A stretch of DNA of 64,000 bases, from positions 1-64,000 of the forward strand of contig JAANBB010000075.1 in NCBI GenBank assembly GCA_014621425.1, written 5' to 3'. Source of the stretch: Cylindrodendrum hubeiense (Eukaryota > Ascomycota > Sordariomycetes > Hypocreales > Nectriaceae). The position numbers and the translations under genes are program-made. Positions 50,061 through 62,088 of the stretch are shown here, in pieces (the stretch's first letter is position 1; each line of letters begins with the position of its first letter). The notes beneath the pieces were generated by a model. It had not been told where the DNA came from. It made no database searches and saw only the letters and a program-made list of their open reading frames with translations.

Positions 50061-52559
50061 TACTGCGGTACTTCGTCGTTGTGGTTTTTAAAGTTACAGG
50101 AGGTGACGGGTTTGCCTGGTTGGTTTCGTTACCACGTATTCCCTGCCTCTCTCTCCGCTTTCCGTCCCCTTTCTGGTCGGCACGCCCCGATTTCTCCAGG
50201 GGGGCCCAAGGCATGGCGCAGCCTGCCAGCCCCGATCCTTCGCTTTGTGATAACCCCTGTGTGATGTGTGAGAGCACGAACGACACGCACCAGACTGATG
50301 GGATGCTGCGTTTGCACGATTGATATCCGACACACAAGGTGTGAATAAGGTATGAATCGACGGGGTTTCCAAGTCTACATGGTTCCATAATGGATCAGAT
50401 ATTCATCTAGCGTTTGCCAAGGCTCTTCCCCAGAAACGCTTTAAACAACTGCCAGCTCAACCCGGTGTTGCTCGTCAGAGTCGTGTGGCCCCCCGTGCTT
50501 GCAGCTGGAAAGCCACGACGGAGCTGGCCATTGGCATCGGCATTGGGAATGACATTGGGAATGGCATTGGCTTGGCAATGGCAGTGCCACTGTTGTCTTT
50601 TCACCATACATCCTGCCACTGACTCGTATGCAGTAAGTATCTGTGATGGATAATGTGATGCTGTCATCTCTCTCTCACACACGCACTCGCTTTCAGGCAC
50701 TCACTCCCCTTTCGACACTCCCCTTCAGGCACTCCATTTTCAGGCCTTTTGCTCCATCACCTCCACCAATTCAATTTCCCTCCACAGCCCGACACACGGC
50801 CTGGAGACATTCCCATTGGCGGCAACCCGATACACACTCCCCTGCCGCCCAGCGCATGCCCTAGCCAATAGCTGGCCTGCACGGCCATGTCGGAGGATTG
50901 CTAACAACGGTGCTGAAACAAGCCCTACAATTCCCCCCTACCCGCACATATGCAAGCAACTTGCTCGTACTTGTAAGTATGGCATGTACACACACTGTAC
51001 ATGTATCCGAAAGGGGTTCCCATTTTGGGAGTTGTTTCGGTGTCGTGTGTCTGTCTGATCTGTACATACCCAGGTATCTTACATCTGCGCGTCTGTGTTC
51101 GTGCGGCATCCCTCGTGGCCCCGATTGTCACTGTCCATTCCCTTCCGTCACCCCGTCCTTTCTCTCTTCCTCCTCACAGCAGCCCTGTTCCCTCTCGGCT
51201 TCTGAGTTTTCCCTTCACGATGCCACGGGCCGACCCTTGAAAAGCCACTCCCAGGCCAAGGCCTTTCCCCAGCGGCGGACCCCTACTACGCCCTCACCAT
51301 CCCGCCCGACTGGCTTGACCGTGTGGCCCCTGGGATCCGCCCCGTGGCACCCGCCGCCCCCTTCTCTCCCGGGGGACGGTTCGCCTGCCCCCGTTTCATC
51401 TCCCACCACCCGTGCTCGGCACTCTCACCGGTTACCCACAGCCAGTTGAGGGCGTCTCCGTTCTGAGAGCTATTCCTTTCTGCTCGGCACTTTGTCAAGT
51501 TCTCTCCCCCGTTTCTTGCTGCGTCCTTTGCGCATGTATCGACCTCCGCGGATTACGTCTGCACCGCGTCCGCGCCGGCTGGCCGGATGACTCCATGGCT
51601 CCATGACTCCATGACTCCAAGCGGGGGCTTGGCCTGGGCTGCGTTGACGCCTCCCTCCTCGGCCATAATAGCCACGACATCACCAAGAGGCAAGCTTTCG
51701 TACACGCATGCGGGCCTGTATGGCTTGTGTTCCACCAGCATTCCTCGTCCACCCAACTCGTAGCTATTGGTGGCCCAAACTTAGCGCTGCTGTGTAAGGT
51801 GCTCCAGCCACCCACAGCTTGTGAACGGAATACCGGAATACTAGTGAGGCCCCATCCACTGCCTCATTGCGTGTCAACTTGGTAGTGGATCCCGCGTCTG
51901 GACACTGCATCCGGATGCTATGTATTTGTAAAGCCTTGCACCTGTACCCTCCTTCGGCGATTCTAGCGGGGCTTGGAAACGCCCTGCTGAGAAGGGCTTC
52001 TCGCCATTCATCTTGTTCAAGCGAATGTTCAAACGAAGCCGAGTTGATCAAACAATTACAAAATGGTACCAACATCCATTCTACGACGGGTCAAGTACAG
52101 TACGCGCAAACATCGCAATCCTTGATTTCCTCTATGTTGTCTTCTAGTCCTTTCCTGGGAGTAGTTTCCCACGTTGGCAGTCCCATTAGCCTTGCGTAAA
52201 CCTCGTTTCCTTGACACGGGAACTTGTCGTCTTCCTGCCTGAACCTCACCTAAAAAGCCTCAAACAGTCCCCATGTAACCTGACCTGGCCTACTTAGTTA
52301 TTTGCCAGCTCTCCTCGCACTGGATATCATCATCATCGATAGACGTCCTGCCATGGTGCCTCGGATGGGTTGGCGTCGAGAGCTTGAGGCTACGGGGCAA
52401 CATCATGCCAAGAAAGGTGCAAATCAACTTCGTCCCAATCCTAAACGCCAAACCATCATTTGGGGGGAATATATGCGTCGTCTCTGCTTCCAAAACCACA
52501 TCAAAAATGCCAAATCAGAACTAGAGCGCATGCTTTTCGAATTATTCGAGTGTCCACCC

Positions 52560-55554
52560 TTATTTGGCGTGCTTCTTGAAAGCTAGCAGGTCGGCAAGGC
52601 TGCTCAGGGGGCAACCGTGGCGGAGGAAGTCGTGGGCCAAGAGTTCGTCGGCTGACGCGCGACTCTTGACGTCCACGCACAGGCAGACCGAAAGGAAAGC
52701 CTTGAGCTCCTTGCTCAGCTTCTCGGGCTTCTTGAGGCGAGGCGTGCCGTTAGTAGCGATAAGATACAGCGCCTTCAGAGGCTCCTCGTTGAGGTAAGGG
52801 GGTTCGGATTCAATCATCTCAATGGCCATGATGCCCAGAGACCAAATGTCGACCTTGGGTCCGTACTCCTTCTGCTTGACAACCTCGGGGGCCATCCAGT
52901 ACGGTGTACCCACCATGGTGGCGCGCTTCGACTTGGTCTCAGTGAGCTTGGCGCAAAATCCAAAATCGGCTTTTATGATGTTAGTGCTATGGGCAGGTCA
53001 TGTTAGGATTCGTTGACTTACTAATCTTGACATTTCCGCGTGCGTCTAAGAGAACGTTGTCACTCTTGATATCTCGGTGGATAATGCTCTGGGCGTGGAG
53101 GTGCTGCAGTCCTTGGCATGTCTGGGGAGTATGTTAGTCAACGCTGGATAGAAAAGCATCCCAGAGAGACTCACCTCGTGGCAAATGGTCGAGATTTGCT
53201 CTTCCGAGATCGAAGAGTTGTTGTCGATGACATCAGTCAGGGCACCACCCTCCATGAACTCCATGACAACCCAGAGCTCAGAATTGTTATTGCGCAAGAA
53301 GGCGTCCAAGAAGTTGACAATGTTTCGGTGTCGGCTGTCCTTCATGACCATGATTTCGTTCACAATCAGTTCTTTGCGGGGTTGGTGAGCAAGATCCATC
53401 TGCTTAATGGCGACCTGGGCTCGAGGTCCTTGTTGGCGAATCACCTCGCGGGCGATTCCGATGGCCGTCTCCTTGATCTTGGCAACATAGACGGATCCAG
53501 AAGCACCCTGTCCAATCTTCTTCTGCTTGGAGTAGGACAGGTTGGGGTCGTCCTTGGACACTGCCTCCTTCAGCTTGGCCATGACCTCACTCTCAGACAT
53601 GGTTGACATGCGAACATCTTGCTTCCGCTCTGCAGCCGATGGCTTGGCCGTAAGCGCGGCCTCGGCAGCCTTGACGCTATCCGACTGTTGAGTTTGGCTA
53701 GGCTTGGGAGCAACATTGAGAGGCTTAACAGGGGCAGGCAATCGCGAGGCTTGGGCTTGAGGCTGGGCTTGGGGCTGTCGGGGCTGCGACGCTTGGTTGC
53801 CGTTGGGGTATCGAGGGGCATTGGCATGGCCACCCGGGCTCTCGTTGCGAGAGCGCCCCTGCGAGGGATCTCGAAGAGCGCCGGAGTTTTGCTGAGTGGC
53901 CAGCTGGGGCCGCTGGGCGGATCCAGTCGGGGGAGAGGGGGCAGCCCTCTGCGCGCGGAGGCCGTTGGCTTGTGACGACTTTGGCGCAGGGGGAGCCGCT
54001 CTCGTTGGGTTATAGCGGTCTGGTTGAGGGGATGATGAACTGCTGTATCCGCCGCCAATCTCCTGCTGAGCGAGAGGTACCTTGGTCTTAGGAATAGCGG
54101 CATTAAAAGCTTCAAGATCGCGACGATTCTGCTCTTCGATATCGCGCTGCTCTCGCTGTCGCTGGGCCTCGAGTTGCTTCTTGCGCTGCTCTTCTCTCAT
54201 AGCATCCTGTGACATGTAGTTGGGCGCCATAGCCTGCATCTGTTGGCGCTGCTGCTGTTGCGATTGCTCCGAAACTGAGGGGCGATCAGGTCGGTCAGGA
54301 CGCTCAGGGCGACGAGGCGCATTTGAAGGAGAAGTCGTGGTATAGGCTGGAGTTCGGACAGTGCTGGAAGGAGGCGCCGGTCGAGGGGGAGCCACTGAAG
54401 AACCACCGCCATATCCAAGCTGCTTGTTTCCTTGGCTGGAAGCAGGGGGAGTAGGGGTAAGGCTAGAGTACTGGTTTGGGTTTTCCGCTCTCTTGGCAAG
54501 GTCGGTGTAGAAGTCTAGGACCTCGAAGACGGCCTGAGGGTTACGCTCGTAATCCTCCTTGGTGATGGCGGACGAGTTAAGGAGTTTCGACCACTCTGGC
54601 GGCAGGCCGACAAACTCGCCTGTCTTGGGATCAAATCCGACGTGCACGGCGTGAGAGAAGTTGGTCGGGTTGCTGACACCGCCCATGCCGGGGCACGCAC
54701 CGTAGACGAAGTCAATCCACTCATAGAGATCATCGTCACTCTTGACCTTGATCTGGAGGGTCTTGGTTTGACCGTCATCATCGCCCGGGCTGTTGGACGA
54801 GCCATCTGGCTTTCGCTTGATCTCAAAGATGGTACCTGCAGCTTCCACTCGACCAACGTTGACGACATCGCGCAAGTAGAGTGTGTAAGAAACCTTGCCA
54901 CCTTCCGTCTTGTGGAAGTCTAGGGATTCCTTGCGAAGGATCAAGTACTTTTGCTTCCAGGGCTGGATGAAGTTCTTGCTCTCCTTGACTGAGGCCCAGC
55001 CCTCCTTCTTGACGGCCACACCGCCCATACCATCAGTGTTGTTGGACTGTTGGCGCGCAATCGGGAGTGATATGGTGGAGCCGGTGTATGTCGAGGTCGC
55101 GGTGCTGCGAATTGGTGAGATTGCCATGTTGGCCATGCTTCCAGGAAGATTGGCGTTGGGGGTCAGGGCCAGGCGTGGTCGGTCGACAGGAGGTCGTGGT
55201 GCTGGGCCCGGGTTCATGAACTGCCCAGACGCGTACATGCTGTGATGTGTTAGTCGCCAACTTAATACAAGAAATCTTGCTGTCGGGCGGATGCTTGGGC
55301 TAGGCCTGCAACGTCGGTTGTGAGATGGAGGTGTGGCACTCTCATTTTTGAGAATGACAAACCACCATTTCGCCAGACTGAGTCACGTTGAGCAGAAAGT
55401 GAGTCGTGGGAGTGCCATTTCTTGTGGTTCCGGTAGCACAAGGCTCGACAACACAGGGCGAGGTGGCCCCTCACCCCGCTTTGCCGCGTGAGGCGTGCTC
55501 CCTGAGGATTGGGTTCGACAAGCAAGTTCGAGATACGTACCTGTTCTGAGCCAT
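52560..55554 (-). CDS. CLA4: p21-activated kinase CLA4 (PH-CRIB-kinase)
   Basis: Four exons (55554-55541, 55239-53175, 53121-53022, 52969-52560) join in frame across introns of 301, 53 and 52 nt and give 862 residues. Cla4 is a Cdc42/Rac-activated Ser/Thr kinase for septins, cytokinesis and polarised hyphal growth. A PH domain spans about 80-190. The CRIB motif follows at about 193-220 ([20 protein letters not shown]). A long Gln/Pro/Ser-rich linker runs to about 570. The kinase then shows [18 protein letters not shown] with the catalytic Lys, [22 protein letters not shown] and GTPYWMAPE, and ends by residue 862. The PH domain separates Cla4 from Ste20. The first coding exon is only 14 nt (MAQN plus two bases). 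The catalytic loop sits alone on the 100-nt third exon. All kinase key residues are present. Confidence 0.95.
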
Positions 55555-56365
55555 CTTGAATTGAGTTCAAGGCGTTATCGGAGGGTATTAATCGCGATGG
55601 TGTACTAAATTAAGAACGCGAGGAATGGTTGTGTTGATGCGTCCTAGATGCAACGCTTGCTGTTTCGCCGAGTCGCTTCAGGTTGCGGCGGCGTTTGGTG
55701 TTGGAGGATGACGGCCTCCGGGAGCGCTGCCGTGGGCAGTGCGGTGGTCGAATGAAGACGAGAACGAAGGAAGCTGCAATCGAATAGCTGGACACAATCT
55801 GGTCGTCGGCGCAGCAGGAAGCCCTTCTCACGGGGAGGTCGTGGGGGGCATGTAGTTGGTTGGAGCGGCGGTCAAGGCCAGAGGTCGCCTGTCGTCGGTG
55901 ACGAGAGACGGGGGGGGATGGGTGGAGGCGCCTGGCGGCAATGATGGAGGGCGGGTGGAGGGCGGCTCCTTGGGCAGGATATGGAGCGCAGGGCCAGAGG
56001 ACTGCGCGGAGATTCAGTCACCCTGAGATGCGCCAGGGACTTCTGGTGCAGCGCAGACTCAGGCTGGCGAAGGCATCCAGAGAAAGTTATGGTGAAAGGA
56101 GGAGGTCGGGTGATGAGGGTGGATGAGGAGCGACCAAGGAGAAGGAGAAGGAGTAAGTAGTAGGAGCAGGTAAAGTAGGAGAAGTAGCAGAAGGAGTGAC
56201 GGGGGGGGAAACGAGGGGTGGGGAAGGAGGTGTCAGGCGAGGCCCAGCAAAGGCCCAGCAAAGGCCGCCCAGCACACTCAGCACCTGCTGCAGCACCCCT
56301 CTCGCAGCAAACAAGTCCCCGGTGGAGTGGGCGATTCAGTGGGAACCTGCTAGATCGGCTACCTT

Positions 56366-56441
56366 ACCAACCTACCTACCTACCTACCTAGGTACCGTAA
56401 CCTACCAAACTACCTCCCTACCTACCTAGGTAGGTAGGTAC
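56366..56441. repeat. CCTA/TAGG island with inverted symmetry
   Basis: Runs of CCTA tetramers meet AGGTA runs around two CCTAGGTA palindromes. The segment could fold as a hairpin, and similar smaller islands occur elsewhere in the window. Confidence 0.85.
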
Positions 56442-57419
56442 CTTACTCTTCCATTGCATTTACGCCGGCTGTCAGCTCCGGCTGTCCAAAGTCCACTTGA
56501 ATGAAGGGTTGGACCGCTGGCGACAGAGTGGCTTTCGGATGAAGTCAACACCTCTCAATTGTCACGCACTTACCAACTCCGTCATAAGATTGGAGCTTGC
56601 CGAGTGGAGGTAGCCCAGTGCAGTCGAGAAGCTCTGCCACATGCCGCCTTTGACCTGTCAGCAGAAGCTTCTGTTGCTCCCCCTACAGCCTGGATTCTGC
56701 TCCAACAACTTAAAAACGCCGAGTTCGTCGGGGAGAAATGCTGCCCCGCTTCTTAGCAATGGATCCATCCCTAGGTAGGTAGCTCCCATCTGTAGCGAGG
56801 TACGTGCTGTGTGAAATGCGTGCTGCGGCGGTATTCCTTCCTGTCGTTCGCGAGGTGCCCGATGCTGGGCTTGCCTGACGGGTCTTGGTACTTCGTACGG
56901 AGCACATACCTGCCAGCGCTTGGCCCAGCCTGACGTTTATTGGCCCCCCGGGCTGCTGTATTCGCAGCTCCGTCGGCCATCGTAGCTTGAGGTATGAGGA
57001 AACCCACTAGGCCCCCTAGAGCCTCTAGAGCCTTCAGTGCTGTGTGCTAATGAGCTTTAGCGGTCTTTTGGATTGGGCTTGGGGCGCACCAACAGCACCG
57101 CCAGCCCACACCCCATTCCTCCACGCCCGTGCCGGGCCACCAAAGGCGTCGGGTCTGGCCCGCCGCAACTAGGACTCTTTGCAGAGCTTGGTACGTACTC
57201 CAGCTTAGCAACTTCTGGTGCTTTGGGGGGGGGAGGGCTCCTTGATGATGCCCACTCGCCACCGCACAATGCACAGTCTAATCTTGTCTTCCCCTGCCTT
57301 CGACCATGTCCTTGCCGGGATTGCAACGTGACGGTAAGCCAACGCGTCGATGCTTTTCTTGGGTGACATTGGCGTCGCGATCGCCCCATGGAATGGTCTG
57401 GGGTCGTGCGTGCTGCGCA

Positions 57420-57510
57420 GTCTCCATGTCCCTCCCGTCAGTCTCCATGTCCCTCCCATCAGTCTCCATGTCCCATCAGTCTCCATGTCCCATCAGTCTC
57501 CATGTCCCAT
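57420..57510. repeat. Minisatellite, GTCTCCATGTCCC unit
   Basis: Five copies in two lengths: first 21-base units containing CCTCCC, then 17-base units ending CCATCA. The shared core is GTCTCCATGTCCC. Confidence 0.9.
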
Positions 57511-58415
57511 GTGCACAGATGGAGGTACTCAGATATACTGTACCTACCTGCTGCACCTACCTAACTGCCTACCTTTACCTAATGTCAGGGGCACCGCGGC
57601 GTTGTAAGACATACTCCTCCTTACTGGGCCACCAAATGACCAAGTGCAGGTTGCTGAGGACCCCGACAAGCGACAAGCTCACGCATTAGTCGCCATCCAC
57701 GGAGAAACGCCATAAGCATTACTGACATTGCCCGCTGCCATTGCCCGACAAGACAGCTCCGCGTCAGTCCGAGGCCGCAAACATGTGGCGACGGCCCTCT
57801 ACATAGTACAGCCCGAGCCAGGATCGGCGGCGGGCGGCGCGAGCGGACCACCTCCCCGTTGCCCCAATATGGCCCATCAAAGAACCATCCCACCGTCTTC
57901 ACCTGCGGATGCTCCTCGTCTGCCACCATGGCGAGATATTGACGGGCAGGGGTCCCGCTCATTGCAACCCAATCTCAGCGAGCACGCAGTATTAATCACA
58001 CTCCGCAAAGCAATATTGTGCCTGTGGTGAAGCCGTCACTGGCGTCCGTCCCCCCCCATCTTCCCGTCCCCGTCCCCGTCGTCCGTCCCCATCGTCGGCC
58101 CCCCTGGCTGGAGCCTTGCCCAACGCGTCCGCTTCCCGAGCTGTGTCTGGAAATGACGGCAACAAGGGAGGATTGCATGGCTTTGTTTACTCTATTGTCG
58201 CAATATCCCAACGTGCCAGAACCTGCTTGCCTTGGATTCCCGAGACAAACGAACGGAGACACTGAAGCACGTTTATCGCCATGTCTCGAGCCATGTCTCT
58301 TAGCTGTTGGCTACGGAGCATCCCACTGGGCAGCAATGTGGGTGTTGGTCTTTGCAGCCCCTGCATGCACCGCAGATCCACGGCTGTTCTTCTCTGCGAC
58401 GAGAGCGCCCTCATC

Positions 58416-58454
58416 CCTGAATCCTGAATCCTGAATCCTGAATCCTGAATCCCT
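58416..58454. repeat. CTGAATC heptanucleotide repeat
   Basis: About five tandem copies of CTGAATC, intergenic. Confidence 0.9.
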
Positions 58455-58510
58455 GATACGCCGCCGAACCATAAAAGTCCAAGAATAAATCGCCTCCTAG
58501 CACGCGTTCG

Positions 58511-58740
58511 CGACGGCCCGGAAACGCACCGCGTGTTTCTTTCTCATCCACGACTGTCTACTATAGTACGTCGTGCACTGTATACTGGGACTTGCTATAC
58601 ACTAGCGTTTTTATGAGAGAACTGTGTTGCACGACGGCCCGAAATGCACCGCGTGTTTCCAATCCACTGGTGTCGACACTGTATTTATAATACTACAACC
58701 TGCCGCGCACTTGGGTGTTTGTGGGGAAACTGTAATGCGC
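58511..58740. repeat. Diverged tandem duplication, unit about 120 bp
   Basis: CGACGGCCCGGAAACGCACC plus GCGTGTTTC at about 58512-58540 recurs at about 58632-58660 with small changes, including one C-to-T. The flanking sequences share only patches (ACTGT, CTATA, ACTGTG). Confidence 0.6.
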
Positions 58741-59157
58741 GCCGGTCCCCAGACCGTCCCTTGACCTTGACAGCGGCTTGCTATATCGATCCAAGTAGGC
58801 ACGTCTACATAGTATATACATACATACGAGTTCGAAGGTCCGGTTGGAATATATCGTTATTGGTTGTGATTTCAAGTCACTACGGGACCGTACCAGACGT
58901 GCGACGTAGGTCGGGGTCTGGCTAGTCTTGATAGTCTTTTCTTCTTCACGATATGCAGTTGTCTCACGAAAAGCAAGCCTGCTAGGTGCTGTTGATTCAT
59001 AAGAATCTCCCTTGATCACATAAACCTTGTTCCTTGGGATATCTAGATCAAACCTGGGCAAATCCTCGTCCCCTTGACTCGACTCTCTTCTCCTCCACCG
59101 ATGCAGGTGAGTTCGCTCAGTCGTCTATATTTTACATCGCCTCTACTCCTTATTCCT

Positions 59158-61444
59158 CTATCGACTAACAACTTCCACCTCTTGGCCCTCAAACTTGGGG
59201 AGCTCGGCCTCAATGTCGGCCCAAGTCTTGTTGCCTTCGACGAGCGACTTGATGGCCTCGATGATCTTGTCCTCGTCAGCGCGCACCTGAGTTGTGCTGT
59301 CACGGTCTCGGAGCGTAAGGGTACCGTCCTGGACGGTCTGGAAGTCAATGGTGATGCCCAGGGGAGTACCAAGCTCGTCGTTTCGGCTGTAACGCTTGCC
59401 GATGGTGGCAGACGAGTCGTCAATGCGGTTCGAAATACCGGTGGTACGCAGACGTTGCGATAGCGTCTTGAGCAGGGGCTTGAACTTTTCGTTGGAAGAA
59501 AGAGGCACAATGAGGACCTTGGTAGGAGCCACGGTAGGAGGGAAGGAAAGAACCTAAGAATCTGTTAGCTCACGCTCTCGCCAATACGGGATATGAATCG
59601 CTTACACCACGCGCCTCGTCGCCACCGTCGGTGCCGCGAGTCCAGAAGCAGTGCTCCATGAGAGAGTACAGGATTCGGCCGATGCCGAAAGAGGGCTCGA
59701 TAACGTTGGGAGTGTACTCGCGAGTGTTCTCGACTCGCTTACGGAACTCAATGGTAATCGAATCCTTGGCGACCTGGACCTTGCCATCAGCGACACCAGC
59801 CACCTCGAGGGTGATCTTGCCAGTTTCGCTCAGCTCCTTAGCCAGCTTCTCCCGCTGTTCCTGAGAGGTAGCTTCGAGAGCGGCCTCGACAGTCTTGGCG
59901 TCCTTCTTGAACAATGGACCAAACTTCTTCTTCTCAATATCGATCTGCCACTCCTCAATGACGAGGGGCTCCTCACGTCGCTCGCGGACGACCAGGGGGG
60001 CACCGGTCTTGTTGGCGTGGACAGTCAAGTCGTAGGCACTTCGGTCAGCGCATCCAACACACTCAATCCAGCCGCCGGTGGTGAACAGCTCACAATCCCA
60101 GCAGTCGCAGGCATAGTGGGCCATCTCGTTGGCCATGTGCTGTCGGAAGCGCATCTTGGACTCGTCGATACCAATCCTCCGCATGAAAAGGTAGATACGG
60201 GCAATGAAGTAGCCCAGAGTCTCGTTGTCGACAAGGCCAGACTCGACAGCCTCGCCGATCTTGATCTTCTTGGTGTCGGTCTTGCCGGACAGCTGGGTGT
60301 CGCGGTCAAGAAGGACGAGCTCAACGTCCTTGACCTCGTGGAATCGAGTGTGTTTCTTGCCACCCTCAGGGTCAACGTAGTGCTCAATCTCAGCCATCAG
60401 GAACTCTCGCACACGCAAGAGACCGGCGCGAGGAGAGATCTCATTTCGATAAGACTTGCCAATGCAGGCGGACGCGAAGGGCATCTGGGACTGGTTGAAC
60501 TCGAGGAGCTTGGCAAAGTTGAGGAACTGGCCCTGGGCGGTCTCGGGGCGAAGGAAACCGGCGAGGTTGCTGCTGGGGCCGATGGAAGTCTGGAACATGA
60601 GGTTGAAGGCGACGGGCTCGGAGGGCTGGATGCCAGTGAGGGGGTTCCTGAGGTCGTACTTCTTGATGAGCTCACCGAGCTCGGGGCCACCGTAGTTGTC
60701 GATCTTGGCAAGTACCTCCTCGTACTCCTGGACAACGGCATCTTCGAGCTTGACGGCCTCGGCCTTGGCCTTTCTCTTCTTCTTCTTGGGGTCCTCCTCC
60801 TTCTCCTCTATCTTGAGGCCGCGAGCCTCCTTGTTACCGTTCAGGCGGGCCTCGAGGATGGCTTCGACGAAGTGGTCGGCGCGGAGAATGTCGCCGTTCT
60901 TGGGGTCCTTGCACATCCAGTCGGCGAACTTGTCGACGTGGCCGCTGGTCTTGAGGACCTCGTGCGGGGTCAGGACAGTGGTGTCAACCTCAAGCATGTC
61001 CTCCTCGAGGATGAAGTGCTTGCGCCAGACATCGACAATGTTGGCCTGGAGCGAGCAGCCAGGGGGGCCGTAGTCGTAGAGACCACCGACACCACCGTAG
61101 ATCTCGAAGGAGGGGGTGTAGAACAGGCGCCGGCGAAGGATGTTATCGAGGACACCCTTGTCGAGGGGCTGGCCCTTGAGGGTCGTCGCGGAGGAAGTCA
61201 TGGTGTCCTGTTTGTGCTTCTGCTGCTTGTGCACCTGGAATGCGTGGAGGGGTCGCGATGTAGCGAAGAGGCGGGAGCAGGCGGAGCGGGGAGGTCGTCT
61301 GGCAGCGCAGGCCCTGAACCTATGGAGCGTCGACAACAGCGGGGAGCGGGTTGACAGTGACGGTGCAAATGCCAATGTCGATGTTGATGTCAGTGACGAA
61401 GTTGCGAGCGGTGCGGAGAGCGAGGGGAGACGAATTGGCTTCAT
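59158..61444 (-). CDS. GRS1: Glycyl-tRNA synthetase, probable dual-targeted
   Basis: Two exons (61444-59606 and 59553-59158) join in phase 0 across a 52-nt intron and give 744 residues. The enzyme charges tRNA-Gly. It is a class II eukaryotic-type synthetase. The catalytic core has LFYTPSFEIYGGVGGLYDYG at about 110, FLRPETAQGQF at about 300 and NVIEPSFGIGRILYSL near 590. A Lys-rich insertion (KKKKRKAK) sits in the catalytic domain. The second exon is the anticodon-binding domain (KVLIVPLSSNEKFKPLL, then DELGTPLGITID). The first 79 residues contain no acidic residue and are rich in Ser, Arg and Leu, like a mitochondrial presequence. A second in-frame ATG at 61201 (codon 82) in a good context starts a cytosolic-length form. 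A TGAGTCA site lies 35 bases upstream of the first ATG. The promoter is shared with NIP7. Confidence 0.95.
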
Positions 61445-62088
61445 CCACTAGGTCGATGGGTCGCGAGGAAGAAGTGCGTGAGTCACAAGCTCAACCCGCA
61501 CTTGGTTCCTCTGTTTCTGGTCTGAGATGGACGGTGGTGGATAGTGGGGGAATTGTCTGGTGTGACTTCCTGTGCAGGGCTCTGGGCGCTGATTCGGCGG
61601 TTTGGCGGTCGCTCGCGGTACCTTACCCTATCTTTTCTAAAGCCTTTGCGCGTTTGGGGTTGGAATGGGATGCGAAGCAGCCTCGCGGGAACTTCGATTC
61701 GCCGAGATAGGGCCCTTTTCAGTGGGCGGTGGGGTGTTCTGGGGGCTTCTGGGTTGCCTGGGGAGCATCGTTTACCCCTCTATTGACCTCCGAGGTGGGT
61801 GTGTCGTACCTACAGGTGAGTACGTACATACTGTCGCTGGCGCACTTGCTTGCTAGGGCCTCGAGGTGCACGCATACAGCCACACAGCCAGTGAGCCAGA
61901 ATCAATCCTCGTTCTCAGCCACTGCCTGCTAGAGTGGCGCATCCGCCAACCAACCCCACTCTCCCCGATAAGCTCCTTATCGGTTCCTGGGCTGGGAACT
62001 TTTTTTTTCCTAGCCCCGGCGACGACGACCGCTTGCTCAACACCAACGAAACCAACATCACGACATTGCCCACTCACCTCCAGACAAG
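61445..62088. promoter_or_regulatory. Divergent promoter, GRS1/NIP7
   Basis: 644 bases separate the two start codons, so both translation-related genes draw on the same region. It includes a Gcn4/CPC1-type TGAGTCA site near GRS1 and a C-rich leader with poly-T before NIP7. Confidence 0.7.
61479..61485. promoter_or_regulatory. Gcn4/CPC1-type site TGAGTCA
   Basis: A perfect TGASTCA heptamer in GTGAGTCAC lies 35 bases upstream of the GRS1 ATG. Fungal aminoacyl-tRNA synthetase genes are known targets of general amino-acid (cross-pathway) control. About eight such heptamers are expected by chance in a window this size, so position rather than sequence makes it interesting. Confidence 0.5.

Larger units (their letters stand above)
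48099..52559. other. Long intergenic region between the PUF gene and CLA4
   Basis: About 4.5 kb, mostly the upstream region of the PUF gene plus the CLA4 3' region. No frame looks like protein. It contains purine-rich G/A stretches (48500-48900), two undetermined bases (48513 and 48795, each next to a homopolymer), the GGACAGTACGGAT minisatellite and the CACATC repeat. Long regulatory leaders are common for such genes, and a noncoding RNA could sit here unseen. Confidence 0.5.
55555..59157. other. Long intergenic region between CLA4 and GRS1
   Basis: About 3.6 kb with the CLA4 promoter and leader and the GRS1 3' region. It holds a dense CCTA/TAGG island (56366-56441), a TCTCCATGTCCC minisatellite (57420-57510), a CTGAATC repeat (58416-58454) and a diverged duplication (58511-58740). 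No convincing coding frame or tRNA was seen. Confidence 0.5.

Noticed and set aside
59651..61354. 567-codon open frame antisense to GRS1
   Set aside because: It mirrors the GRS1 exon. Long antisense frames are common opposite highly codon-biased genes, and its composition (Leu/Val/Gly/Glu-rich) shows no domain.
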